Assembly: GCA_028622995.1 (NCBI GenBank)
Contig: JAJQJQ010000020.1
Span: 2,542,001 to 2,606,000, forward strand
Direction: 5' to 3'
Length of the DNA: 64,000 nt
Source: Panagrolaimus kolymaensis
Taxonomy: Eukaryota > Nematoda > Chromadorea > Rhabditida > Panagrolaimidae
Shown: positions 1-12,389 of the stretch, one piece after another
How positions within the stretch are numbered: position 1 is the stretch's first letter
Layout of the letters: every line of letters begins with the position of its first letter
The notes under the pieces: generated by a model
What the model saw: only the letters and a program-made list of their open reading frames with translations
What the model was told of the DNA's origin: nothing
Database searches by the model: none
Program-made: the position numbers and the translations under genes

Positions 1-290
1 CGATAGATTTCTAATAACGCTTTCAAATGGAATCAAATGCAAGAAGAAGCTTATCATTGACTGAACATAAAAGTGCTTTAACTTTTTATCGATTTTTTTG
101 GAGGCAATGAAAAATGAAAGAAAACAAACACATTTTTTATTTTTACAATCGACGACAAAAAATATTGGTTTTCATTGGTTTGATTGAAGAATTTGGTGTC
201 GTTGTGAAATTTATGGTTTTGATATATTTTGGGTAAAAGCTCACATGAATAATTAGAAATTACCCACAGGACTTATTTTTTAATATAATT

Positions 291-2471
291 ATGGGTAAGT
301 AAATTTACTAGAATTTTGTTTAACCCGTTGGCTTTTTCTCATGCACATAAAGCGGCAAAGCCACGGGTGCGGTATCGCATTTGATAAAAGTGTTCGACTA
401 TCTCATTCTCTTCATTTACCGAATATTTTATTAATGTAAGCTTCATTTTTAGTTAGACTAAAAAATTTTGTCGTGTATTTACTAATTATTGTTGCTGGCC
501 TTTTTCTAATTTTTTATGAAATTACTCGTTTCCGTGAATCTTCACAAAAAAATTTATTAAAAAATTATTCACCCTTTAATTACACAAACTTAAATACCAA
601 GTGGCCTGAACATTGGCAATTAATATTAAAGCATTCAGAAAAGCTCAAATTAATTTTATTGGATTCAACTGCATTGAAATGCGTGTTTTATAAATTTAAG
701 GATCAATGTCGAGAAAAGATATTTAATTTCTTTATTTAAACCATTTCAAAGAGAAAACCAAAAGAGTCCAAACGAAATGTGAACCCAACGAAGTGTAATT
801 TTAGTTAAAAGCTGCGAAGCTTTTATATGGACTTGAAACAAAGAGAAAATGAATCATAAGGAAGAGATAGGAGAGTGAGAGATAGAAAGGGATATAATCT
901 TTAGTGGACGATGTAAATAAGTGTGAGTAATCGCATTTGAAACCACAAATAGTAAACATGTCTGGGAAAGCGGGAAGATAAAAGAGAGAGATGAATAATC
1001 GCGATGATATTCGCGACAATCAACGAAAAGCTTGCAATGAACTTTTTACTAATAATATTTTGAGATTTGGAACAACGATTCAAAATATTGAAGATCTTAT
1101 GAAAGTTGTCAATGAAGTGAAGGTATGCATAAAATTTGTTTGAGTTATTTAGTAAAAAAGCCGCAAGCAAAGAAAAAACAAAAAATGCACATTTTTGTCG
1201 TTGTTTTGCCCTTCGATGTGTTTACTCTTTGTTTTTCGTTTGCTTCCAAAATAAGTTTTTTATGGCTGTATTTCAATTTTTCCAAGATGGTTGAGCCAAC
1301 TGTAAAAACTTCCCATTAAATTGGCTGAGTTTTAGGATTCAAATAACTTTTTTAAACTTCAGCCAACAAATTCTTTATTATCAAAGACCAAATCATCTAA
1401 CACTCTGATTTTAAAATACACTTCTAACTTAAATTTTATAAAATTTATTACCATTACATGCATTACTAATCCGCCACATACTGGTGGTGGCAAGAATTAT
1501 CATATTTTGAACGGAGATAAAATAAATTTTCCTACCATTGCAATTCGGCGCTTTTCAACTTCGATTTATGTTTTACCAAATTTACAAAACGCAAAAATTT
1601 TGATTCCCAACAATATTGAGAGGCATGTGACTTATTTTGAAGATGGTAAATTTTTTGAATGCAATCAAACTCTTGCTTCAAGAATACCAGCGAATACAAG
1701 CTATGTTATTCCAAATGAAGCTGTAAAATTACTTGCAAATTTAGTTGATAAACTTATTGTGACTGGACAAATTCCTTTTCTTGGTTTTGGAACTTTACTT
1801 GGTGAGCTTCTTTAATGTATGTATATGGAGAGTGAAAAATTTTTTTCATGAGTCACTTATTTTTATGAATTGAAATTTTTAAGGTTGGTATCGAGATTGT
1901 GGATTAATTCCTTATACACGTGATGTGGATTTTTATATTTTTGCCAATCAATATATCGAAGGTTTTGAAGATGCATTCTTTAATGATCCTCAAACCCCAT
2001 TAGTTCGAACCATTGGAAAGCAAGCTTATGGGCTTCAATTGACTTATAAATTAAATCATAATATTCCTGAACATATTAAACCTTTAATAGATTTCTTTTA
2101 TCTTTATGAAAATAATTTTACATCTCAATGGAGTTCAACTTTAATTTCATTGGATACTCTTGAACGATCCAAGTAAGTTTATGCCTTGGGCGATCAAGAT
2201 CGAGAGGATATCTGGGTCGTCAGAAATAATTTACAAGTTTTATAACTTTGTTTTCAGATATGTAATCCCAAAAGTCAAAGAATTATGCACGGGTGATATA
2301 AATGGATATTTATTTTTTGTTCCATGTAATTTTTTGGATATTTTAAAAGCCAATTATGGTCCAAATTGGGATACACCCGATCCAGATCCAAATTATTTTG
2401 ATGGACAAAAACAAGTTTTTAAGGATGATTTTTGGAATGCCACAATTAAAGAAATTATTATTCGATACTAA
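291..2471 (+). CDS. Fukutin/LicD-like type II membrane nucleotidyltransferase-fold protein (5' half uncertain)
   Basis: The firm part is three exons: 1363-1801, 1884-2172 and 2258-2471 (stop TAA), joined by GTGAGC and GTAAGT donors in consistent phase. They encode the hallmark of the fukutin/FKRP/LicD family, GTLLGWYRDCGLIPYTRDVDF at the 1801/1884 junction (G-x-L-G, R, then D-V-D), followed by a Trp- and Pro-rich C-terminal part ending IKEIIIRY. These proteins are Golgi enzymes that transfer phospho-sugar groups to glycans. An upstream exon at about 991-1122 (donor GTATGC at 1123) joins 1363 in phase. The N-terminus probably starts at ATG 291-293 with a four-base exon (ATGG, donor GTAAGT at 295) spliced to 453, giving MVRLKNFVVYLLIIVAGLFL, a type II signal anchor. 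The link between the 453 exon (open to 736) and the 991 exon has no good donor or acceptor, so a missing exon or a break is possible. Family call is secure; gene model upstream of 1363 is tentative. Confidence 0.75.
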
Positions 2472-3163
2472 TAAATTAATAAACTTTTTTTTCCATTTCG
2501 AGGGAGAATTCTTAAAAGCAAATCTTAAAGCTTCTTCTTTCAACGGGTATTTTTGAGGACAAATTGTTGCTATTGTTTTTAATTAGTTTATTTTATATCT
2601 GAATAATATTCAACCATGTAAACCACCAAAAAAATAATAAATAAAGCAACAAAAAAAGGGAAAAACAGGAAGCGTTGAACAAAGAAAATAATACATTGTT
2701 TTTGAGCACCATATTTTTTTATAATAAAATAATAATCATACAATTACATACATACTTACAACGATGGAGAAAAAATGAGTAGGCGACAAGAAAGATAGGG
2801 GAAAAGAAGATCGTTTAATTCAAACAAAAATGTCAGAGGTTTTTAGAGAAGAAAAAAAATGAAGACAACAAAGTACGGTAAAAGCCAACCCGGTGGATAA
2901 AGAAATGCAAAAAAAAGACTATTATAAAAATGTGAAGAAAAAAATCATTGCAAATTAGAAGGATGGAAAGAAAGAAAGAAAAAGATAGCTAAAAAGGTTG
3001 CAAAAAGTTGAACAATCATGAATCGATTGTTCCGGGTATTTTTTGATTTTGGTTAAACAAAAAAAGTAAGCATATTATAATACTTTTAGAACATCTCTCG
3101 ATTTTTGTTAAACTTTTTTTCAACTTTTTAACTTTTAAAAAATAACTAATTTCTTGAATTTAA
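2472..3163. other. Intergenic, AT-rich
   Basis: Between the convergent ends of the fukutin-like gene and the Frizzled gene. Rich in A and T runs, with stops in all frames; no gene, RNA or repeat array seen. Confidence 0.6.
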
Positions 3164-6100
3164 TTAATGATCCACTGTTGGAACTCTCGATCTTCCTCGA
3201 TGACATTGACGATCCCAACAATCTCGAAATGATTGAAATGTTTTACCATTAAATATCCAAATAGCGCATGCAAAACCAATAATAAAAAATTGTAAATGTT
3301 TAGCAAAATATAAAAGTGGATAAGGTTCAGATGAAATTCCAACTAAAAGTTGAGTGGAAATTAATCCACTGCCTCCTCCACTTCCACCCAAACTCGATGA
3401 GGGTGAAGAAGATGTTGCAGTTGAAAGAAGAGGACATTGTTCACGAGATTGAGTAAAACCAAATGATGCTCGTTTAGCATGTAAACATCTTGTGGAATAC
3501 CATGAAGTTAACCAATCTTCAAGATGAATGGTTTGATAAAATAATGAAAATATTGAGAGAGATGATGCAACGGTGAAAAATAATACAAACATAGTCATTC
3601 GGGTCATAAGACGGAAAAGATTTTCTGAAGCTTTTTCAGTTGATGAACCATATTTTGGTTGACATTTAATATATGAACGAATTCGAATACATGATACTAA
3701 ACCAATTAGGAAAAGGATAAAACCGATGGCTGAAAAAAAAACGGAGGTTATTTAAAAAATGAAAAACTAATCCAAATCTAAGTATGAGTTATGCTGCAAA
3801 ATTTCAGCCACTTTTTTTCCAGAAACATAAACACTCACGCTTTAAAATTTGGCTCACATACTAACAACAAAAAGTTCCACTTACCAAGTGCAATAGCTTG
3901 TGGAATAACAACAAAATTAAATAATATTTGAGGTTGGAGATTTCCAATTGAACAAATGGATGAAAACATATCACCATCAACTCCATTTAAAACTAATACA
4001 GCAATCACCAAAACCAAAGATAATCCCCATGCAAGAATATGAAAATATGATGAAAATACAAATCCAACTGGAGCTTCACCCCATTTTAATGTGGTTACTA
4101 AAAACCAACTAAATGTTAATGCAAGCCACCAAATATACATGGCAGTTGAAAAGTAATAATGGGTTACGGCTATCAAAGTACATCCAAAGTTTTCCATTCC
4201 CTGAAAAAATATAAGAAATATTTAGAAATAATTTTTGGTAAACTTTGGAGAGAAAAAAACTAAAAAAGTGCTTCGGTGATCGAAAGTTTGTCCCGTAATT
4301 TTCTTGCTTTTTTTGTTTTGTTGTAAAATTGGCATACCTGTGTAACAACAGCAACTTTAGCAACGGAACTTCCAGCGCATGAATAACCTCCTTCATAAAT
4401 CATTCCATAAACATATACACCCGAAACAACAAAAGTGCAAAAAGATAAATAAAGAATGGAACGTTCAGGAAATTCAAATCGTTTTAAATCCACCAAAAAT
4501 GTTAACAATGTTAGCCCAGAAGTAATACAAGATAAAACTGCGCCAAGGCCAGTCCAAAATCGAAGTAAATTTCTAATTTTTTCATCAAAAAATACTGGCA
4601 CATCATTATCATCCCCACATGGAAGAGAGCATTGTTCAATGGTTCGATTTGCAATTAGAAGGGAATAACGAGATTTGGAAAGAATTTTCATTGTATGTGG
4701 ACATTCAAGTTCGGGTAAAGAATTTTTAGATGAAAGTTTTCCACCATTTTTTCTTTTTCCATTTGATAAAGCTCCTGATGAACCAAATCCACCCGATGTG
4801 GAAGTTCGATTTTCGCCTACACACATTCCTGATTCAGGAAATTTATTACAATTAAACATTTCAGGCCATTTAAAACCAAATTTAAGCATCAATGATTCGC
4901 AACCATTTTTTGCTGATAAACATAAATGTCGACAAGGTGGTAAAGCGTAATCCATTTGAGTACAAACTGGCGCATAAATAGTACAAAGAAAAAATTTAAC
5001 ATCAGCCGAACATTTAACATTCACTAACATTTCAAATTGTTTTAAATCCATTTCAGCTTCACCTTGAGTTTGATGTTTTAATGAATTAGGATAAAATGTC
5101 ATATTATATGGAATATCTGAACACATCTTCATTGTTATCTTTTCACATTTTTCATTTGGTTTAAGCTGAAAAATGAAAATTGGTTTTTTTATAAAATGCT
5201 TATGACCAGCGCTGGCGGTTTACCGAAATCCTTCGGTTTTCGGTTTCGGTGAACCGAACCGAAACCGAATTTATCGGTTTTCGGTTTTTCGGTTTTTCAG
5301 TCAAAATTTTCGGTTATCGGTTCGGTTTAAAAATATTTTTTTTGAATTTTTTTACGTTAATTTTTGAATAAAAGTTAAAAATAAGGCATATTTTTGTCTT
5401 TTTTATGTATTTTTACTTGTTTCTAAGCCTTTTTAACCAAATTTATGTTTTTTAATAAAAAAACTTAGATTCTTAACCACCTATTTTTCATCAAACCGAA
5501 CCGAAAAACCGAATTTCTTCGGTTTTCGGTTTTTCGGTTTTCAATTCGAACCGAAGCTTCACGGTTTTCGGTTTTTCGGTTTTCGGTTTTCGGTTTTCGA
5601 TTTTCGGTTCGGTTCGGTTCACCGAAAACCGAACCGAAAAGGCACCGAAAACCGAACCGAAAAACCGAAAACCGCCAGCGCTGCTTATAACAAAGTGTAA
5701 AGATGATAAAATGGAAGACTTGGATGATATTTTTTGAATCCCCTTAAAAAAGTTTATCACAAAAATAATTTTTTTGAGTTTTGTCTATCGAATAAATAAT
5801 TTTAAAGATTTTATTTTTCAAGTTCTGGTGGCAAGATTCAGATGACGGAAAATAAGAAAACTAAAGCCCTAATGTTTGAGTACCTTAAAATTACTGTAAC
5901 TTCTAAATTCTTTGCTTCATTAATTTATTCAAGAATTCTATTTTGCATTTTTTGTTTTTATAATTTCCACATTTTTATTGCCTTTCTGAACCAATGTTGT
6001 TACACTAATGTGATTCGCAACTATTGTTTTCTCTTCAAAGTATCTCTCCACTTTTTTTCTTTTCATTTTTTTCTTTGCTCTTTTGCATCAGGATTTTTTT

Positions 6101-8332
6101 TGCTTATCAAAAAAGAAAGATGCGAACACTAAAAATGGTCCTTCATCAAGTTATTGCTTTTCTATTCAATCGATTCCTATTATTTAATGTTTTTATAGTT
6201 TTTTTTCTTCTCTCGGTTCGCTAACAATAAAAATGCATATTGAATGGAGGAAAAATCAAGCAAACCATGAAAAAGATAAAACAAAAGCAATGGTTTCTCT
6301 TATCTTAGATGTTTTTGAAAATTTAATGGAAAAAGTCGTAAATTTTATTTTAACACAAGGAAGCCGGAATTAAAAAAAAAGAATCCTGTCAACGGTGAAG
6401 AGAAATAAAAAAGAGTAAAGAATTCATTTTTTGTGAATTACATAGCTAAACCAAAATATTCTGCCGAAATTTTATATTTTTTTGGACTTCCATAATTATG
6501 CTCGAATGTGAGTCACGGGTGCTTTTTATTCACTTTTCTTTATGCTTAATTATCTTTCCAAAGCCAACGCCTAATTTAAATGCTTTAAAAAATAATTTCG
6601 AAATGCAAAAAGAAAAAATTGTGTTATTGTCAGTTCAATTTCTTTCTCTTATTTTACTTTCTTCATTCCATTTTAGAATGGCGGTCAAAAAAAAAATTTA
6701 ACCAACCAAAAAAGGAAGCAAACAAAAAAAATGAATGAATGACAAAGACATTTGCATCTTTCTTCAAAATATTTTTTTGCGGCTTTCACATTTATATTTT
6801 TTGAGAAGAAGACAGCTTTTCACTCAAATTCAATAACAAAAAAAAATTGGCATTTTGAAACAACGCCGATAAAATAGAAAAAAGAAAAAAACCAAAATTG
6901 AATATGCGCGAAGCAAATTAACAACAAAAAAAATGAAGCGCAAACCACATTTTATTTTATTCCACCCGACTATTCCGAAAAAAAAAGAAAGAGAAAGAAA
7001 GGTCATTTGCAACAATTTTTTTGGATGGATCTCTTTCTTCGTTTTTCATCCTTCTGAAGAAAAAAAAAGTCATTTTTCAACAAAGTAAATTTATATACTG
7101 TCATTTTATAGAAATAGAGTTCATTTATTGTGTCGTGTGCCACCGAAAAAAGATTTATCGTCATGTTGTTTTTTTTCTTCATTTTTTGGCGGTAACGAAA
7201 GAAAAAAGTAAGATTGAAAGAAAAAAAGGAAACGTTGTTGCGCGAATGCAATTTTTTTTCTTTTTTTTTGTGTATTTGGATGAAAAATGTTGCAATTTTT
7301 TTAGCCAAGGATACTAAAAGTTCAGAAGCCTAAATCCAGTCTAGAGACAAACAAAAAATCCCTTAGGCGGATCCATAAGAATTTATAAGGAAAACACAAG
7401 TTCAAAACAATGGTTGTATGAAAAAAAAGATTGTTAAAATCTTAAATAAATTAATCGAAAAATAATGCCTTTGCGGCGACTCTATTTTTAGTCACTAAAA
7501 AGATAAAGCCGTCTCTTAATCCTATCGGCTGCTATTGATCTCAAATGCGGCAATGATTGCTTGCTGCTTAATCAAGATAACATCAAAAGAATAAAAAAGC
7601 TTACAAAAAGCGCTTTAAAATTAATAGAAAAAAAATTTTAAAGATGAAAAAATAAAACAAAAATAGTTTTCTGATTTTAAAATATTGCTTATCACGTGCA
7701 CGTGGAAGCTTTAAAATAACTTTGATGTTTACAGTGTCTTTGTCAAGCCTAAATAAAATCGATAAATAATCATCAGCTGATGAGAGACAAGCTTTACAAC
7801 AACAACAAAATAATAATTGTAAATTATGCCATGAAAAAAGCTCGAAAAGTAAAATCGACAGGCATCATCGACTCGAAAAAATTTGGTAACTACTCTCAAT
7901 AAAAAAAAGATAAAATTACTAAATTTTATAAATAATTAAAGTTTCAAGCTTCCTCATTTCTTAACGAAGTTTGGAGACGTGAGAGTATCAGATTTTGTGC
8001 TTTTGCTTTAAACCTAAATCTATCAAACTAATTTTCTTAAACTAAATCCCAATAAAATTTTTATCCCAAGAAAATAAACAAAACAAAAAATAATGGTGTA
8101 ATAAATCTTCCAAGAAAACTATATACACAAGAGATCATGTCTCGAAAATTGTACTCACCTGATAATCTTCACCAATGATAGCTCCATTTGAATTTGAACT
8201 AATTGATGCTGATGATGCTACTCCTCCATCAACATTATTTCCAAATGCTTCAGCGATATCACTGATAAAATAAATATAATAAAAAAGAGTTAAAAATAAA
8301 TAATATTTAAAAGTTTTTTTAAGACCAATCAT
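3164..8332 (-). CDS. Frizzled-family Wnt receptor (7TM, cysteine-rich domain)
   Basis: Four exons on the minus strand, in transcript order 8332-8159, 5165-4338, 4200-3885 and 3729-3164, sum to 1884 bases, that is 627 residues plus stop. Exon 1 gives a signal peptide (MIGLKKTFKYYLFLTLFYYI) and a Ser/Gly-rich linker, then donor GTGAGT; the first intron is about 3 kb. Exon 2 holds the Frizzled cysteine-rich domain with ten cysteines (from KCEKI, MCSDIPYN through PPCRHLC to GMCVGE), a Gly/Ser linker and TM1-2. Exons 3-4 hold TM3-7; the loop between TM5 and TM6 lies near LTSWYSTRCLHAK. The protein binds Wnt through the cysteine-rich domain and signals through Dishevelled. The tail reads GKTFQSFRDCW: the usual KTxxxW Dishevelled motif has Phe at the Trp position. 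I cannot say which worm Frizzled (MIG-1, LIN-17, MOM-5 or CFZ-2) is the orthologue. A fragment of this locus is repeated at 55.6-56.4 kb. Confidence 0.93.
5198..5691. mobile_element. Fold-back element with minisatellite arms in Frizzled intron 1
   Basis: Body 5207-5682. The ends are inverted: left CAGCGCTGGCGGTTT, right AAACCGCCAGCGCT. Inside each end lies a tandem array of a six-to-nine-base unit (ttcggttttcggt on the left, the reverse complement on part of the right), around an AT-only core at about 5330-5490, so the whole piece can fold on itself. It is flanked by a near-perfect nine-base direct repeat, GCTTATGAC (5198-5206) and GCTTATAAC (5683-5691), which reads as a target-site duplication. 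Nine-base duplications with long inverted ends are typical of Mutator-like elements, but there is no transposase here, so family assignment is inference. Confidence 0.7.
5692..8158. other. Rest of Frizzled intron 1
   Basis: AT-rich intron sequence with no convincing exon on either strand. Bases 5700-6138 are repeated in inverted orientation at 55602-56015. Poly-A and poly-T tracts dominate 6700-7900. Confidence 0.6.
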
Positions 8333-11300
8333 TATAAATTATTTTTATTGCATTTCGCACAAGCCATTAACGAGCCAATAAAACACCCCTCCTCTCTTTC
8401 TTTGCGTTTGTGTTTCTTTATTTCTTTCAAATATGTCTTTCTGCCTGCCTTCGTTCTTTCCTTTTTCGCTTTCCCTTTTTTTTGCCTTTTAGTTGTCTGT
8501 GATGAACTTGATAGAAAGAGAAAAAGATACAACCACCGCCCCAAAAAAAAAATGCAGTATCTCGACGAACAACGGTTAATGGCGAATATGGATGGAAGAT
8601 GGACAAACACCCGCGCTCGTTGGCGCCGACGATTAACAATGGCACAATAACAACAACGACGAACGACCCTTCCAAAGAAATGAACTAACTCCCAAAAGTC
8701 TTCAATCAAAAAAAAAATTCAAAAAAGGCGATGTTTGTCCAAACCAAAAAATCGGGCAACGAAGAAGTAAAAGGAAAAATCATTTACAGACAAACAACTA
8801 ACAAAATTTTTTTTTTGACTTTGGCATTCTTTTTAATCAACTGTGTGTGCTACTAACCCCGCCGCTGCTTGCTCTTGATAGACACTGTCAGTCATATGTG
8901 TACATATATGTTTTTTCAAATGATATGCCAGTTCGTCCTTGATCATCCATCTTTTTTTCTTCTTTCGTTTTTTGATATAAACTCTCTTCCAATTTTTCTT
9001 CTTTACAGCGAATAAAACGACCCAAGATGACAGTCGTCGTCCAAGAGATGCAAAAAAAGGCCACTTTGATGCTTGCTCGATTTCGCTTGCTTTTTTTGGT
9101 TGCTTTTTAGGCGGGGTCAATGTTGCCAATATATAATGTATGTTTTCCCTTTTTCTGTATATTTTTTTTTCTGGGAGAAAAATTTGTTTTAAACAACACA
9201 CATACATACACAAAAATATAAATGTATCGTTTTCAATGTGCCTATATTTTTTGTTGTTGTTGTTATTGTTCGGGTCGTCCCATTTTGAGAAGATGGATGA
9301 TGATGGGTGCTACCATTTTTTTTCTTTTGCATGCTTGTTTGTCGCCTCATAAAATGATTATTATTATGATTTGGTATACATACAATTTATGAGAAAGGAC
9401 GATAATAAACTGAAAAGCAACGGAGAAGAAAAAAACACATTCGAAGAATGGAGAGAAGAAGAAGCAGTAACAAACAGTCAATGGGAAAGAGAGATTAGAG
9501 TTTGATAAGCTTTTCTCCTTCTTTTTTTCGTTTCAATGAATAAAAAAGATGCTAAAAGTTTTTAAGGGGTAATATTTAGGTTTTATTGTTGCTCGTCGCA
9601 TTGTAATAATGAAATAAGCGTTTAGGATTAATTGATCGTTATCGGTATACTACTGTAGATGCTTTTCCCTTCTTCAAACATTTTAAAGGAAAATATTTTC
9701 TTTTATTATTTTCAAAGCACCTGCTTCATAACAAACTTTTTGAAGAAAAGTTTTTATCTTGCTAGTTTAGAAGAAGAGTATATTTTAGAAAGGATAGTTT
9801 TTGATGGCACAAGCCTTTTTCTCCATTTTCATCAACAATCTTTATCGAATTAAAACTTTACCGTCATAAAATTGAAAAGACTTCATAAAAATTCTTTTTA
9901 GTTCTGCGAAAATCCTTTAAGGCTTTTTTCTGTTTAAAATTGTCAATCAACATATTATTTCTTTGTCGGTATCGAACTTTCTTTAAAAAGGCAAAAAGCC
10001 GCAAAGCTAATACGAGTTTTTTTTTTAAATCAGGGTTGTTTACAGTATTATTAATCCTTGACACGAGAGGCTTTCTCAACTTTCATCTGCTTTTTTTTTT
10101 AATAAAATGTTTCAATGCAAAAATCAAAAACAAAGAAGCAAAAAAATAACAAAGCCATTCTCATAACATCATTGTCGTCCTCTAAACTTCAGTATCCATG
10201 TTTCATTTCTCAAACCTTCAAGTAACACGTATTATTTGTTTTATCTCAAACTCCATATTTAATAACTTTACATAAAATTGTTAGACACAAACATTTTTTG
10301 TAATATTATTAAATTTTTTCGCGCCATTTTTTCCCGAGAGAAATTTAAAAATAAAAACAAAATAAAAATTCAAAAAAAGCTGTCAGTTTTATAATTTTTG
10401 AAAAAAAAAGATACGAATACAACCACCACCAACAACCGTTCAAAAAAGAAAAAGAAAATGCATTGAAGTCAGTCATCAAAAATTCAATCAAAACAACAAT
10501 GTCAAAATTTTACTTCATCAAATTTTTTTTGGGTTTTTTTGTTGGTTTTAAAAATAACCATTTTCTATTTTTGGTTGACGAATGCTTTCTGGGTTCTTTG
10601 CTTTTTAGTGACAAGAAAAATAAGAAGAATCAATACAATGGAAGACGAGAGAAAGAGATTGACTTTCATAGTGGATGTTAACAGAAGAAGAAAAAAAATT
10701 TACAATCAATCATTCATTCTCGAAAGAAAGACAAAAATGAAAGAAAAGAAAGATAGATAGCAAGCAGCACTAAAAACAAAAATAAGAAAGAAGACTCGTC
10801 AATCAGTCAACATTGCTGCAGTTGCTTTTTTGCGAAGAATATTCTCTTTTTTAGTGATGGTGGACTTCTGTTTTTCAAGAGATAGAATTTTTTTTTCACT
10901 CGAAAGAAATTGGAAGAAAAAATAGTCATCAGTCATTTGAACGTTATCAATCTTTGTGCCAAATTTTGGTATTTTTCTTTATGACTGGTCCCTGCTTCAT
11001 GTGAATGAGGTCGATAAAGATAGTTCAAGGATAAAAGACTTTGTGTTGAGTAACCAAAACGGTAACAAATCTGGGAATTCAAAGGCTTAGGAAAAGTTAG
11101 TGTCAAATCGGTCCACACAAAAGTTTTGAACAAAACATCAACAAAAGAGTTACAAACGCAATATGGAATCGTTCAACTAAAGAAAGAAATCTTACAAAAA
11201 AAGACCGTTCGAAAAGCAAAACCAAAGATTTCATCAGCAAACCATTTATTTTAAACAACAGTAACAATTCATAAAAACAAAAAACAAAGAACTGTGTTTA

Positions 11301-11398
11301 AAATTTTACAAAACAAAACAAAAGTAAATGGAAAGCACAATCAAAATCATGAAAAAATCAAAACAGAAAATGTAAAAACGATAAATTTGTTGAATAAT
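8333..11398. other. Gene-poor stretch upstream of Frizzled
   Basis: About 3 kb without a supported gene. It should contain the Frizzled promoter (just above 8332). Homopolymer runs and purine-rich tracts fill most of it. A short frame on the plus strand near 10977-11085 looks slightly coding (YDWSLLHVNEVDKD) but has no splice partners. Confidence 0.5.
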
Positions 11399-12026
11399 TT
11401 ATTCTTCATTTGCTCCATCATCAGGAATATATGGCAGGAGATGTCCTTCAACCTTACGGAAATTCAATTTACATTCTCTGGTCCAGTTTTCAAGTTGTGT
11501 TACCTAAAAAATGGAAGGAATTAGCTTTCAAAACTTTAAAAGTGTTCAAAAAAACATACTCTGAGTTGAGTTGCTAAAGATGTTAAAAGCGGAATCGAAT
11601 CAGAGATAGTCCATTCAGCTTCTTCTTTATCCATGAGCTTGACAAATGCACATGTTGGAGAATGTTGACGATGTTCAGTCCTAAAAAATAAGATGAAATG
11701 TTGTAAAGAATATAAACAAAATAAAACGTACGATGGGTTTTCCATAGCATGCTCCCATTCAAGACTTTTACCACAAAATGGACATGATGTTGAATCCTTG
11801 GATAACATGACGAAGCCAGCTTTAGCAAGCTATAAAATAATAAATAGGTTAAAATATGCACATAAATGAGTGAAAAATTTACGTTTATTGAAGTACATGT
11901 TGCGTTCTTGGTATTATCATAAGCCCAATTTCTGAATGTTTCAAGTCGAGCACCAGCAAAAAGAAGCTTGAATAAATCACGCTTTCGAATTTCTTCCATA
12001 AGAGATAATGATGATTGTTGATCCAT
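11399..12026 (-). CDS. bir-1: Survivin / BIR-domain protein (BIRC5, BIR-1 type)
   Basis: Four exons in transcript order 12026-11883, 11829-11732, 11680-11560 and 11503-11399 (stop TAA) encode 155 residues, matching my recollection of worm BIR-1 and close to human survivin (142). A single BIR domain starts at ARLETFRNWAYD and runs through KAGFVMLS to the zinc ligands CPFC, then EHRQHSPTC (Cys-x2-Cys, His, Cys all present). The C-terminal part, from EEAEWTISD to the end, is the helical region that in survivin binds borealin and INCENP. Known role: chromosomal passenger complex subunit needed for Aurora B targeting, chromosome segregation and cytokinesis. It lies head to head with the MEK-2 gene. 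Single-BIR, short architecture separates it from the apoptotic IAPs. Confidence 0.92.
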
Positions 12027-12389
12027 GATTGAAACACTTGAGATGACGCGAAAATTGAACAGAAAATGATGAAGAATTGAATAAAGTTGAGAAGTTTTTT
12101 TTGAACAATGAAAAAAAATTGAAATAAGCTTTTTTTTTGAAAAATCATCTCTCCGCCAATTGCAAAAATTCTCAAAACGAAAATTTCAGCATTGTCACGG
12201 AGCAAAAAGAAACGAAAAAACATGGCTGACTTTTTTTTTTGCTACAAAAAAAGAAAGCAGCGACGAATATAATAAAATAAATAAATAAGCCTTTGCTGCT
12301 ATTTTTTTTACACTTCATTGATTTTATATTTGTTAATAAAATTTTTGTTTTTACATATTCATAATTTTTCCCTTTCATTCATTAAATCA
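12027..12389. promoter_or_regulatory. Shared divergent promoter of bir-1 and mek-2
   Basis: Only 363 bases separate the two outward-facing start codons, so both promoters and both 5' leaders must lie here. No clear TATA box was seen; a possible splice or trans-splice acceptor is not obvious before the MEK ATG. Confidence 0.5.

Noticed and set aside
8348..9213. Several 80-126 residue frames on both strands
   Set aside because: They consist of Lys/Arg/Phe-rich low complexity from purine/pyrimidine tracts; no coding signature.
10933..11133. Possible short gene near 11 kb (frames on both strands)
   Set aside because: No splice partners, start context or family match; nearby DNA is low complexity.
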